NCBI RefSeq assembly: GCF_000196235.1
Contig: NC_008541.1
Span: 1,798,001-1,862,000 of the forward strand
Origin: Arthrobacter sp. FB24
GTDB lineage: Bacteria; Actinomycetota; Actinomycetes; Actinomycetales; Micrococcaceae
Reading direction: 5' to 3'
Length of the DNA stretch: 64,000 nucleotides
Below are positions 18,872 to 27,568 of the stretch, in pieces. A program made the position numbers and the translations under genes. The notes beneath the pieces are model-generated. The model searched no databases. It was not told the origin of the DNA and worked only from the letters and a program-made list of their open reading frames with translations. Each line of letters begins with the position of its first letter. Positions within the stretch are counted from its first letter, which is position 1.

Positions 18872-21367
18872 GGCCCAGGTCATGCTGGGCCCAATGGCGT
18901 CCACTGCCTGCGACAGCGGGATGCCGGAGCCATCCCGGCGGCCATGTTCCTGCGGAAGCGACCGCGCCACTCCAGCCAGCGAGGACGCCTTGGCCGGACC
19001 GTGTCCTGCCCAGGCGATAAGGAGGGTGTCTTCGCCCTTCAGGAACCGGTGCGCACGAACTCCCGCAGTGGCCCGGCCCTTGGGCGGGTACTCCGCGAAC
19101 GCCGTCACCTTTCCGGCACCCGGAGCCGTGCCCGGCAGGGCGCCTTCGGTCCCGGACACCGTCACCACGACGGCGTCCTCGTCACCCGGGGCGACGGTGC
19201 CGAAGAACAGCACCTGGTCCCCGGCGCCCAGCTTGATTCCCGCCATGCCGCCCGCGGTGCGGCCCTGCGGACGGACATTTGCCGCGCTGAAGCGCAGCAG
19301 CTGGGCCTGTCGGGTCAGGAACACGAGGTCGACGTCGTCCGCCCCGGCGGGTTCTACGCCCACCACCGTGTCCTTGTCCTTGAGGGCAATGACTTCCCAG
19401 TCCTCGCGGTTGAGGGGATAGTCGGGCTGCACGCGTTTGACGATGCCCTGCGCCGTACCGATCGCCAGCACGGTGTCCAGCGGAGCGAACGCAACCAGCG
19501 TTTCGCCCTTCAGCAGCGTGATGAAGTCTTTGGCCGGGACGCCGCCGGCCAGGTTGGGAAGCCCCGACATCGGCGGGAGCACGGGCATGTCCATGACCTG
19601 GAGGCGCAGCATCCGGCCCAGTGACGTGACGGCGGCGATCTCGCCGCGCGCGGAGGTTTTCACCACCGACCGGAAGACGTCGTGTTTTGACCGCGGACCG
19701 GACTCGGTGAGCGGCTCCTGGTTGGAGGTCCGGGCGATCTGTCCGCTGGCGGTCAGGATGGCCCAGCAGGGGTCATCGGCTATTTCCAGTGCGAGGGGGG
19801 CAGCCTTCCCCTTGCCGCCGCGTGCAGCAGCCAGCGCGGCGACGGTGGGGGAGACCGCCTCGGACTCGAGGAGGACCGTCCGGCGGGGCGTGCCGTACTT
19901 CTCGGCGATTTCGCCAAGCTCGTCGGACACCAGTTCGCGCAGGCGCTGGTCCGAACCCAGGATGGCCTCCAGCTCCGCGATTTCACGCTTCAGCTGGTCC
20001 TGCTCTTTTTCGAGCTCGATCCGGGAGTACTTGGTCAGCTGCCGGAGCCGGAGTTCCAGGATGTAGTTCGCCTGGATTTCGGTGAGATCGTAGATGGACA
20101 TGAGGCGTTCGCGGGCGGCGGAGACCTCGTCGGAGGACCGGATGATCTGGATGACCTCATCGATGTCAACGATGGCGATCAGGAGGCCCTCCACCAGGTG
20201 GAGGCGGTCCTTCTTCTTCTCCAGCCGGAAGGCCGTGCGCCGCCGCACCACGTTGATGCGGTGGTCGACATAGACGGAGAGGAGCTGCACCAGTCCCAGC
20301 GTCTGCGGCTGGCCGTCCACCAGGGTGACGTTGTTGATGCCGAAGGAATCTTCCATGGGCGAGTACCGGTAGAGCTGCTGGAGCACGGCGTTCGGATTGA
20401 AGCCGTTCTTCAGCTCGATGACCAGCCGCAGGCCGTGCTTGCGGTCCGTGAGGTCCACGATGTCGCTGATGCCGGTCAGCTTCTTGCCGTTGACGGCGTC
20501 CTTGATCTTCTCGATCACCTTCTCCGGGCCCACCATGTAGGGAAGCTCGGTGACCACCAGTCCGGTGCGGCGGGCGGACAGCTGTTCAACCTCCACCTTG
20601 GCGCGTGTCTTGAACGAGCCACGGCCCGTGGCGTACGCGTCGCGGATGCCGTCCAGTCCCACGATCCGTCCGCCGGTGGGCAGGTCCGGTCCGGGGACGA
20701 ACCGCATGAGGTCCTCGAGGGTGGCCTCCGGGTTCGCAATCAGGTGCCTTGCAGCGGAGATGACCTCCACGAGGTTGTGCGGGGCCATGTTCGTGGCCAT
20801 GCCGACGGCGATACCGGTGGCGCCGTTGACCAGCAGGTTGGGGAAAGCCGCGGGGAGGACATCCGGCTGGGTCAGCTGGTTGTCGTAGTTGGGGACAAAG
20901 TCCACCACGTCTTCGTCGAGGTGATCGGTGAGGCTGAGCGCTGCCGCCGCCAGGCGGGCCTCGGTGTACCGCGGGGCCGCCGGGCCGTCGTCGAGCGAGC
21001 CGAAGTTGCCGTGGCCGTCTATCAAAGGCAGCCGCAGCGAAAAGTCCTGCGCCATGCGGACCATGGCGTCGTAGATCGCCGTATCGCCGTGCGGGTGCAG
21101 CTTGCCCATGACTTCGCCCACCACGCGGGCGCTTTTCACGTGGCCACGGTCCGGACGCAGGCCCATCTCGCTCATCATGTAGAGAATGCGCCGCTGCACC
21201 GGCTTCAGGCCGTCGCGGGCGTCCGGGAGGGCCCGCGAATAGATGACCGAATAGGCGTACTCGAGGAACGAGCCTTCCATTTCCGACGTGACGTCGATGT
21301 CAACGATGTTCTCGGTGTAGTCCTGGACGGCGTCCCCTGCCGGGGCGGAACTTTGGCGGCGGGCCAT
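18869..21367 (-). CDS. parC: DNA topoisomerase IV subunit A
   Basis: An 832-residue type IIA topoisomerase breakage-reunion subunit. The N-terminal winged-helix region has [18 protein letters not shown] and [17 protein letters not shown]; the catalytic tyrosine is Y134 in APRYTEARL. Coiled-coil and gate helices follow (about 360-490). The C-terminal DNA-wrapping beta-propeller has blades such as [13 protein letters not shown] and [10 protein letters not shown]. It pairs with ParE at 7150. I prefer ParC to GyrA because of the location and because I see no clear GyrA-box (QRRGGKG). Divergent from the GNAT/acyl-CoA synthetase gene with a 53-base gap. Confidence 0.92.
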   Translation of the reverse strand: MARRQSSAPAGDAVQDYTENIVDIDVTSEMEGSFLEYAYSVIYSRALPDARDGLKPVQRRILYMMSEMGLRPDRGHVKSARVVGEVMGKLHPHGDTAIYDAMVRMAQDFSLRLPLIDGHGNFGSLDDGPAAPRYTEARLAAAALSLTDHLDEDVVDFVPNYDNQLTQPDVLPAAFPNLLVNGATGIAVGMATNMAPHNLVEVISAARHLIANPEATLEDLMRFVPGPDLPTGGRIVGLDGIRDAYATGRGSFKTRAKVEVEQLSARRTGLVVTELPYMVGPEKVIEKIKDAVNGKKLTGISDIVDLTDRKHGLRLVIELKNGFNPNAVLQQLYRYSPMEDSFGINNVTLVDGQPQTLGLVQLLSVYVDHRINVVRRRTAFRLEKKKDRLHLVEGLLIAIVDIDEVIQIIRSSDEVSAARERLMSIYDLTEIQANYILELRLRQLTKYSRIELEKEQDQLKREIAELEAILGSDQRLRELVSDELGEIAEKYGTPRRTVLLESEAVSPTVAALAAARGGKGKAAPLALEIADDPCWAILTASGQIARTSNQEPLTESGPRSKHDVFRSVVKTSARGEIAAVTSLGRMLRLQVMDMPVLPPMSGLPNLAGGVPAKDFITLLKGETLVAFAPLDTVLAIGTAQGIVKRVQPDYPLNREDWEVIALKDKDTVVGVEPAGADDVDLVFLTRQAQLLRFSAANVRPQGRTAGGMAGIKLGAGDQVLFFGTVAPGDEDAVVVTVSGTEGALPGTAPGAGKVTAFAEYPPKGRATAGVRAHRFLKGEDTLLIAWAGHGPAKASSLAGVARSLPQEHGRRDGSGIPLSQAVDAIGPSMTWA

Positions 21368-21408
21368 GGGGCTGGTGGATCCTTAACGGTTTACTGGCGA
21401 ATTTTAGC

Positions 21409-21414
21409 TAGGCT
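21409..21414 (+). promoter_or_regulatory. Predicted -10 box, leaderless GNAT/synthetase gene
   Basis: TAGGCT is followed by six bases and ATG 21421. A TTAACG at 21383-21388 is a poor -35 candidate with a 20-base spacer. Confidence 0.55.
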
Positions 21415-21420
21415 AAGCCT

Positions 21421-24126
21421 ATGGTGGATCAGCCCGGGGACGGCGTATATCCGGAATATTGGGAAGCCGATGTCGTTCTGCGGGACGGCGGGACGGCTCA
21501 TCTGCGCCCGATCCACCCCTCAGATGCCGACGCCGTGCAGGCTTTCCACACCGGCCAGTCGCAGAAGTCCATCTACATGCGGTTCTTCGCCTTCAAGGCG
21601 AGGCTCTCCAGCAAAGAGCTGAAGCGCTTCACGGAGGTGGACTATAAGGACCGGGTGGCGCTGGTGATCACCATTGGCGGCGAAATCCTGGGCATCGGCC
21701 GCTACGACCGGCTGGCCGATCCCGAAGAAGCCGAGGTTGCCTTCAATATAGCCGACGCCCACCAGGGCCGCGGCATCGGCTCCATCCTGCTGGAACACCT
21801 GGCCGCCGCCGCCCGCGAAAACGGAATCCGCAAATTCAGCGCCGAAGTGCTGCCGGAAAACCGCAAAATGCTGATGGTCTTCTCCGACGCCGGCTACGAC
21901 GTCAAGAGGCATTTCGACGACGGCGTCGTGAGCCTCGAATTCAACATCGACCCCACCGAAAAGTCCCGGGCCGTGATGGAGGCACGTGAGCACCGCGCTG
22001 AGGCGCGAAGCATCCAGGAACTCCTGGCACCGTCGTCGGTCGCCGTGATCGGTGCCAGCCGCAAGTGGGGGACCGTCGGCTACCAACTGCTCGAACACAT
22101 CATCGAAGGCGGCTTCACCGGGCCCGTGTACGCCATCAACCCCGAGGCGCTGGAACTTGCGGGCATGCTGTCCTTCGCGAGGCTCTCGGACGTGCCGGAC
22201 CCCGTCGGGCTGGCCATCATCGCCGTCCCGTATGGAGAAGTCCCCAAGGTCGTGGCGGACTGCGCGGCCGCCGGAGTCAAGGGCGTGGTGGTGGCGACAG
22301 CCGGATACGCAGACGACGGCGAACGCGGGCTGGCCCGGCAACGCGAGCTGGTCCGCCAGGCCAGGTCCAACGGAATGCGCGTGATCGGTCCGGCGTCCCT
22401 GGGTATCGTCAACACCAACCCGGCCGTGTCCCTGAACGCGTCCATGGCTCCCAGCCTGCCGCGCCGGGGCGGCCTTGGCCTGTTCAGCCAGTCCGCCGCC
22501 ATCGGAGTGGCGTTGTATGCGGCCTCCAGCCGGCGCCGGCTGGGCCTCTCCACCTTCCTTTCGGCCGGTAACCGGGCGGACGTCTCCGGCAACGACATGA
22601 TGCAGTTCTGGGAGGACGACGCCGACACTGCCGCGGTGGGGCTCTACCTCGAATCCATCGGCAATCCGCGCAAATTTTCCCGTCTCGCCCGGCGCCTGGC
22701 CCGCACCAAACCCGTCATTGTTGCGAAATCGGATGCCATGGGCCTCCAGCTGCCCCCCGGGCATGCGGTGCGGACCACGCAGGCGCCCGCAGGCGCACTG
22801 GACGCGATGATGCGCCAGTCCGGGGTGATCCGGGTGGAAACAATCGAGCAGCTCATGGACGTCGCACAGATCGTCGCCGGCCAGCCGCTGCCCGCAGGGG
22901 CGGACATCGCCGTTTTCAGCAACTCCCGGGCGCTCGGCAAAGTGGTGGCGGACAGTGCCGCCGCCAACGGCCTCGGCGTTGAACGGATCGTCACCGACGT
23001 GGATCTCGACGCCGGCATGTCACTGGCGCTGCCGGCCCTCCGCGAGAGCCTGGCCGGGACGCTTGCCTCCGACTCCATCCACGCCGTCGTGGTGGCGCTG
23101 CTGCCGGCGCGCGGCCTGACCGTGGAAAAGATTGCCGGAGTCCTGGCGGAATGCTCCGCGACGGCCGGAAAACCGGTGGTCGCCGCCTTCACCGGGATCC
23201 TGGACCCGTCCGTCTACGTCGAGGGCATGGTGGGGGCCGAATCCGGGCAGGCTGAATCCGCAGGCGGATCAGTGCCGTGCTACTCCAACCCCGGGGCCGC
23301 CGTCGCAGCGCTCGCCGCCGTGGTCAAGTACGCCGACTGGGTGGACCGCGACCAGGGCCTGTTCGTGGAGCCGGAGGGCTGCGACCCGGAGAGTGTCAGG
23401 ACGGAGCTGGAGGACATGCTGCATGACGTCCCCGGCGAACAGTTGGTGCGGCTTGACCCGGCCACGGCATCAACGCTGCTGGCCCATTACGGCATCCATG
23501 TTGTTCCCTCCGAAGGCTTTGAGACGCCGGACCAGGCTGTAGCGGCCGCGGAGCGGCTGGGCTGGCCCGTGGTGCTCAAGACCACGGACCCCGCACTTCG
23601 CCACCGGCTGGATCTGGGCGGCGTGCGGCTGGACATTCAGGACGCCGATTCGTTGCGGCGGAACATCGTTGAAATGCACCGCGCGCTGGCGCCGTACGGT
23701 TCACCGTCCATGGAAGTCCAGACGATGGCGCCGGTAGGGCAGGCCTGCACGTTCCGGGCGATCGAGGATCCGCTGCTGGGCCCGGTGGTTTCCTTCGGGC
23801 TGGCCGGTGATGCCGTGAACCTCCTGGAAGACTGGGCCCACCGGGTACCGCCGCTGTCCGGCGCCGATGTCCACGACTTCATCCGCGCGCCGCGCGCCGC
23901 CCGGAAACTGTTCGGCTACCAGGGCCTGCCCGCCGTGGATGTGGCGGCACTGGAGGACATCGCGGCGCGGTTGACCCGCCTCAAGGACAACCATCCCGAA
24001 ATAGCGCTGATTGAGTTCAATCCCGTGCTGGCCGGCCAGCGGGGTGCATCGATCCTGGCGGCCGATGTCCGGATCGCGAACGCTGCCCAGCGGACCGACA
24101 GCGCCCGGCGTGCGATGCGCAGCTAG
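21421..24126 (+). CDS. Bifunctional GNAT acetyltransferase / NDP-forming acyl-CoA synthetase-like protein (Pat-like)
   Basis: A 901-residue fusion. Residues about 15-170 are a GNAT domain (DAHQGRGIGSILLEHLAAAA then LPENRKMLMVFSDAGY). About 200-345 is a Rossmann CoA-binding domain (SSVAVIGASRKWGTVGY). About 350-640 is succinyl-CoA-ligase-like, and about 680-895 is ATP-grasp (RLGWPVVLKTTDPALRHRLDLGG). In enteric Pat the GNAT domain is C-terminal; here it is N-terminal, the usual actinobacterial layout. Pat proteins acetylate lysines, for instance of acetyl-CoA synthetase, and their synthetase half has lost activity. Here a His (PGHAVRTT, about 446) lies close to the catalytic-His position, so activity is unresolved. 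Confidence 0.88.
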   Translation: MVDQPGDGVYPEYWEADVVLRDGGTAHLRPIHPSDADAVQAFHTGQSQKSIYMRFFAFKARLSSKELKRFTEVDYKDRVALVITIGGEILGIGRYDRLADPEEAEVAFNIADAHQGRGIGSILLEHLAAAARENGIRKFSAEVLPENRKMLMVFSDAGYDVKRHFDDGVVSLEFNIDPTEKSRAVMEAREHRAEARSIQELLAPSSVAVIGASRKWGTVGYQLLEHIIEGGFTGPVYAINPEALELAGMLSFARLSDVPDPVGLAIIAVPYGEVPKVVADCAAAGVKGVVVATAGYADDGERGLARQRELVRQARSNGMRVIGPASLGIVNTNPAVSLNASMAPSLPRRGGLGLFSQSAAIGVALYAASSRRRLGLSTFLSAGNRADVSGNDMMQFWEDDADTAAVGLYLESIGNPRKFSRLARRLARTKPVIVAKSDAMGLQLPPGHAVRTTQAPAGALDAMMRQSGVIRVETIEQLMDVAQIVAGQPLPAGADIAVFSNSRALGKVVADSAAANGLGVERIVTDVDLDAGMSLALPALRESLAGTLASDSIHAVVVALLPARGLTVEKIAGVLAECSATAGKPVVAAFTGILDPSVYVEGMVGAESGQAESAGGSVPCYSNPGAAVAALAAVVKYADWVDRDQGLFVEPEGCDPESVRTELEDMLHDVPGEQLVRLDPATASTLLAHYGIHVVPSEGFETPDQAVAAAERLGWPVVLKTTDPALRHRLDLGGVRLDIQDADSLRRNIVEMHRALAPYGSPSMEVQTMAPVGQACTFRAIEDPLLGPVVSFGLAGDAVNLLEDWAHRVPPLSGADVHDFIRAPRAARKLFGYQGLPAVDVAALEDIAARLTRLKDNHPEIALIEFNPVLAGQRGASILAADVRIANAAQRTDSARRAMRS

Positions 24127-24167
24127 CACAGTTAGCAAGTGCCCAGCCGATCTGTGAAAATGGGGTA

Positions 24168-24908
24168 ATGAGTCCCCAGCCTCCCACGTCGAAGCCGCAA
24201 GCACCCCGAACCGGTCACCAGGCCCCCCACAGCCCTAACGCGCATGACCACGGTGCCCAGGGCCAGAGCCTTGAAGGGGCCCTCCAGCAGGCAGGCTTCT
24301 ACCCCCGGCTGGTCGCCGATGTTGTTGACGACGCACTGGACGGCCGCGACTGCATGGCGCATCTTGTGCACCTTGAGACCCACTTCGACCGGGCCGAAGT
24401 GCGCCGGCACATCACCGTGCTGGTGCTGACAGACGACATGCTGGTCATCGCCCACGTTGACGACCAGCAGCTGGACGAGGCCGGAGAACAGATCGTTGCG
24501 CAGATCTCCACCGAGTCGGTGCCCGTGGCGCAGATCCGCTCCGTGGTGCTGAGCTACATGTATGCCCAGCCGCAGAACTACAAGCCTTCCGACCCCGTCC
24601 GGGAACTCACTCTCTCCATCGCCTGGTCCGGGGGCCAGCGGCTGGACATGGGGCCCGCCAGCTGCGGTGATCCGCAGTGCGAAGCGGATCACGGCTACAG
24701 CGGCACCATCGCACAGGAAGACATTGTGTTGCGCATCAGCGCCGAAGCTGACGGTCTTCAGGCTGTCCAGGATGCCAAACTGTTCGCCCGGGCGCTTCGC
24801 GCCGTGAACACCGGTTCGCCGGCGCCCGTGCCGCACAGCCCCGTTCCCGCTCCGCGCCCCCGTACCGGTGTCTTCGGTAACCGCCTCAGCCGCGGGCACC
24901 AGCGCTGA
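24168..24908 (+). CDS. DUF5998 family protein
   Basis: A 246-residue cytosolic protein that I recognise as actinobacterial DUF5998 from LEGALQQAGFYPRLVADVVDDAL and VHLETHFDRAEVRRHITVLVLTDDMLV. The central part ends in a CGDPQCEADHGYSG segment whose two Cys and His could bind metal. The N-terminal 35 residues are Pro/His-rich and probably disordered. Function unknown. It is translationally coupled to the next gene (TGAGATG), forming an operon with a phosphatase and thymidine kinase. GAAAAT six bases before ATG 24168 is a weak leaderless -10 candidate. Confidence 0.82.
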   Translation: MSPQPPTSKPQAPRTGHQAPHSPNAHDHGAQGQSLEGALQQAGFYPRLVADVVDDALDGRDCMAHLVHLETHFDRAEVRRHITVLVLTDDMLVIAHVDDQQLDEAGEQIVAQISTESVPVAQIRSVVLSYMYAQPQNYKPSDPVRELTLSIAWSGGQRLDMGPASCGDPQCEADHGYSGTIAQEDIVLRISAEADGLQAVQDAKLFARALRAVNTGSPAPVPHSPVPAPRPRTGVFGNRLSRGHQR

Positions 24909-24909
24909 G

Positions 24910-26148
24910 ATGACGTCCGGGAACAACTCCGAACCGTCAGCCGTAGCCATCGTTGAAGGCACCTCCGTACCGTCGCTGATGCCCCCGGCGCCTGCCTTCG
25001 GCCAGCGCTCCATCGCCGAGGTCCTCACCAGCGCGGCAGCCAGCCTCGGGATCGAGGGTTTCGAGAACCGGTTGAAACTGCCTGCAGCCAAGCGGGTGTG
25101 CGTGGTCCTGGCCGATGGCCTGGGCCGGAGCCTGCTCAAGCAGAAGTCGGCGCACACCCCGTTCCTCCGGTCCGTGATGCAGCAGGGCCAAGGCTCCGTT
25201 CCGGTGGCGCTGGACTCCGCTTTTCCCTCCACCACGGCGTCCTCGCTCGCCAGTTTCGGGACGGGGCTCCCGGCCGGCCAGCACGGAATGGTGGGCTATG
25301 ACGTCCTCGATCCCGGGCAGGACAAAGTGGTCAACATGCTGGGCAACTGGGATGCGGGCGTGGACCCCCGCGAATGGCAGCCGTTTCCCACGGTGTTCGA
25401 GCGCGCGGCCGCCCACACCGATGTGACCACCATCAGCCTTCCGCAGTTCGGCGCGTCGCCCATGACGCAGGCCGCGCTGCGGGGAGGCCGCTTCATCGCC
25501 GCCGCCACCCCGCACGCACGGACTGCCGCGGCGGCGGACGCCATGCTTGCCGCCGACAGCTCACTGATGTACTTCTACGTCAACGACCTGGACAAAGCCG
25601 GGCACCGTTACGGGTGCCAGTCGGCCCAGTGGGAACACCAGCTTGAAGAACTCGACGCCACCGTGAAGCGGCTGAACGCAACCCTTCCGCCGGGAACCAC
25701 GGTCCTGCTGACGGCGGATCACGGCATGCTCGACGTCCCTGAATCACAGCGCCTCGACTATTCGTCCGAGCCGGCCCTCATCGCCGGAGTCCGGCACACA
25801 GCGGGGGAGCCGCGCATGGTCCACCTGTACCTAGAGCCGGACGCCGGTGAACAGGACCGGGCCAGGCTGATCGAATCGTGGCGGGATCGGTTCGGCGACA
25901 GGATCTGGGCGTTCACCCGGGACGAGGCCGTCGCCGCCGGGCTGTTCGGCGATGTCAGGCCGGAGGTCAGCGCGCGCATCGGAGACGTTATGATCGCCGC
26001 CCGGGATGCCCTTGCGTTCTACGACACCCGCCGCGTGCGTGCTGCCGCGTTGGACGTTGTTGGGCAGCACGGGTCGCTGACCAAAGCGGAGCGAGAGGTT
26101 CCGCTTCTTTGTTTCCAGGCCCAAGGCAGAAAGGGAGCGCGTGGCTGA
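24910..26148 (+). CDS. Alkaline phosphatase superfamily protein (nucleotide pyrophosphatase/phosphodiesterase type)
   Basis: A ~412-residue enzyme of the type I phosphodiesterase/nucleotide pyrophosphatase group. Metal and catalytic motifs are VCVVLADGLGRSLL (first Asp), SAFPSTTASSLASFGTG (likely Thr nucleophile), YVNDLDKAGHRYG and LTADHGMLDV. No signal peptide is evident, so it is probably cytosolic. I chose ATG 24910 because it follows the upstream stop by one base (coupling); a GTG at 24868 inside the preceding gene would add 14 residues. The stop overlaps the start of thymidine kinase by eight bases. The substrate is unknown; a phosphodiester or pyrophosphate is likely. Confidence 0.82.
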   Translation: MTSGNNSEPSAVAIVEGTSVPSLMPPAPAFGQRSIAEVLTSAAASLGIEGFENRLKLPAAKRVCVVLADGLGRSLLKQKSAHTPFLRSVMQQGQGSVPVALDSAFPSTTASSLASFGTGLPAGQHGMVGYDVLDPGQDKVVNMLGNWDAGVDPREWQPFPTVFERAAAHTDVTTISLPQFGASPMTQAALRGGRFIAAATPHARTAAAADAMLAADSSLMYFYVNDLDKAGHRYGCQSAQWEHQLEELDATVKRLNATLPPGTTVLLTADHGMLDVPESQRLDYSSEPALIAGVRHTAGEPRMVHLYLEPDAGEQDRARLIESWRDRFGDRIWAFTRDEAVAAGLFGDVRPEVSARIGDVMIAARDALAFYDTRRVRAAALDVVGQHGSLTKAEREVPLLCFQAQGRKGARG

Positions 26149-26860
26149 ACTTGTCTTCTTCTCCGGCACCATGGACTGCGGAAAATCCACCCTGGCCCTG
26201 CAGATGGATCACAACCACCGGGCCCGCGGACGCGGCGGTGTCCGGTTCAGCCGCAACGACCGGGCAGGCGGGGCAAGGATCTCCAGCCGGCTCGGACTGG
26301 AGACGGACTGCGTGGAGGTCCTGGACACCACGGATTTCTGGGACGAGGTCATTGAGCGCCGCACCCGCGGCCTCCGGGTGGACTACCTCATCTGTGACGA
26401 AGCCCAGTTCTACTCCCCGCTGCAGGTGGAACAGCTGGCCCGGATTGTGGACGAGATCGACGTCGATGTGTTTGCGTTCGGAATCAGCGCGGACTTCCGC
26501 ACCCGGCTCTTTCCGGGATCGCAGCGGCTTATTGAGCTCGCGGACCGTGTCCAGGTCCTGCAGGTGGAAGCCTTGTGCTGGTGCGGACGCCGCGCCACCC
26601 ATAACGCCCGCACCGTTGACGGCGTCATGGTGACCGAAGGGGCGCAAGTGGTGGTGGGCGACGTCGACATGGCCGGAGACCCGGCCTCCGCCTCAGCGGA
26701 TCACGCCCCCGTAGTCGGCTACGAGACGTTGTGCCGGCGGCATTTCATGCGGCGGGTCACGGCCCACGGAGCCAATGTCATGGCCCAGCAGGACCAGTTG
26801 CTGCCGTTCGAGGTGGACGCCTGCCTGTGGCACGGCTCCGGGGAAACCCGGCACAGCTGA
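26141..26860 (+). CDS. tdk: Thymidine kinase (type II)
   Basis: A 239-residue thymidine salvage kinase (thymidine + ATP to dTMP). P-loop FFSGTMDCGKSTLAL at about 6-20; Walker B-like YLICDEAQFYSP with the catalytic Glu near 87; Zn ribbon from CWCGRRATHNAR (about 147) and LCRRHF (about 197). The GTG start at 26141 overlaps the phosphatase gene and follows GGGAGCGC. The tail after the ribbon (QQDQLLPFEVDACLW) is longer than in E. coli Tdk. Operon membership suggests nucleotide turnover as the shared theme. Confidence 0.93.
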   Translation: MAELVFFSGTMDCGKSTLALQMDHNHRARGRGGVRFSRNDRAGGARISSRLGLETDCVEVLDTTDFWDEVIERRTRGLRVDYLICDEAQFYSPLQVEQLARIVDEIDVDVFAFGISADFRTRLFPGSQRLIELADRVQVLQVEALCWCGRRATHNARTVDGVMVTEGAQVVVGDVDMAGDPASASADHAPVVGYETLCRRHFMRRVTAHGANVMAQQDQLLPFEVDACLWHGSGETRHS

Positions 26861-26951
26861 CCAAGCACGGCAGTGCCTCGGAAGCAAGAAGCATCTCCTG
26901 GCTGATATGGGTGGATCCCTGACGCCGGCCCCACAGTTGCGAAGACGGCCT

Positions 26952-27470
26952 TCACCGGGCAGGTTTTTTGAGTTGGTCAGTGATCTCATCCGTCCAGGCG
27001 TCCACAGCCGCCCAGTCCCGCAAATCCCCGAATCGGCCGCCCGTGAGCCGGAACACCAGCCGGAGCAGTGCCGGCATCTGGGCGGCCTCGTAGACGCCGG
27101 AGAAGAGTCTGTGGCCCCGAAGCGGAATGTCCCGTGAGAGAACTCCGGCCAGACGTGCCTGTTGTAGCGCCGCACCCCGCTTGCGGAACGGTTTCGGCAG
27201 GGCATCCGCCATCCCCACGCTGAAGGCCCACACGGGTCGTTTGGCCAGCTCGGGCGCATGGCGTGCGAGGAAGGATGCAGCAGGGGGGAGCCACGCCTGG
27301 TTGTGGATGGCGCTTCCGACGACGACAGCCTTGTAGCCGGCGACAGACTCGACTTCCTCCACGGACCGGCACTCAACCTCGCCGAGTCCCGCCGCCATTC
27401 GGGTCGCCACCCGTTGAGCGATCTCCCGGGTGGAACCCATCGCGCTCGCGTAAGCGATGAGAACGGTCAC
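26952..27470 (-). CDS. Flavodoxin domain protein (HemG-like)
   Basis: A 172-residue flavodoxin-fold protein. The FMN phosphate loop is YASAMGSTREIAQ at the N-terminus, followed by YKAVVVGSAIHNQAWLPPA, a pattern typical of the menaquinone-dependent protoporphyrinogen oxidase (HemG/flavodoxin_5) group. I start at GTG 27470 because AGGAGG is seven bases upstream; a more upstream start at 27533 would add residues with no homology. No heme genes are adjacent, so a protoporphyrinogen role is unproven. It converges with thymidine kinase. Confidence 0.82.
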   Translation of the reverse strand: MTVLIAYASAMGSTREIAQRVATRMAAGLGEVECRSVEEVESVAGYKAVVVGSAIHNQAWLPPAASFLARHAPELAKRPVWAFSVGMADALPKPFRKRGAALQQARLAGVLSRDIPLRGHRLFSGVYEAAQMPALLRLVFRLTGGRFGDLRDWAAVDAWTDEITDQLKKPAR

Positions 27471-27568
27471 GATGAGGCCTCCTGCCCTCCGTTCTCCAGT
27501 CTCATGGAAACTCGGCTGGCGGGAAGGTGCCATAAGGCCCTATGCGGGCTCAGGCAGGGCGGAACGGC

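Noticed and set aside
20198..21622. A 474-codon plus-strand frame opposite parC
   Set aside because: Shadow of topoisomerase IV subunit A, rich in Val, His and Arg with no domain.
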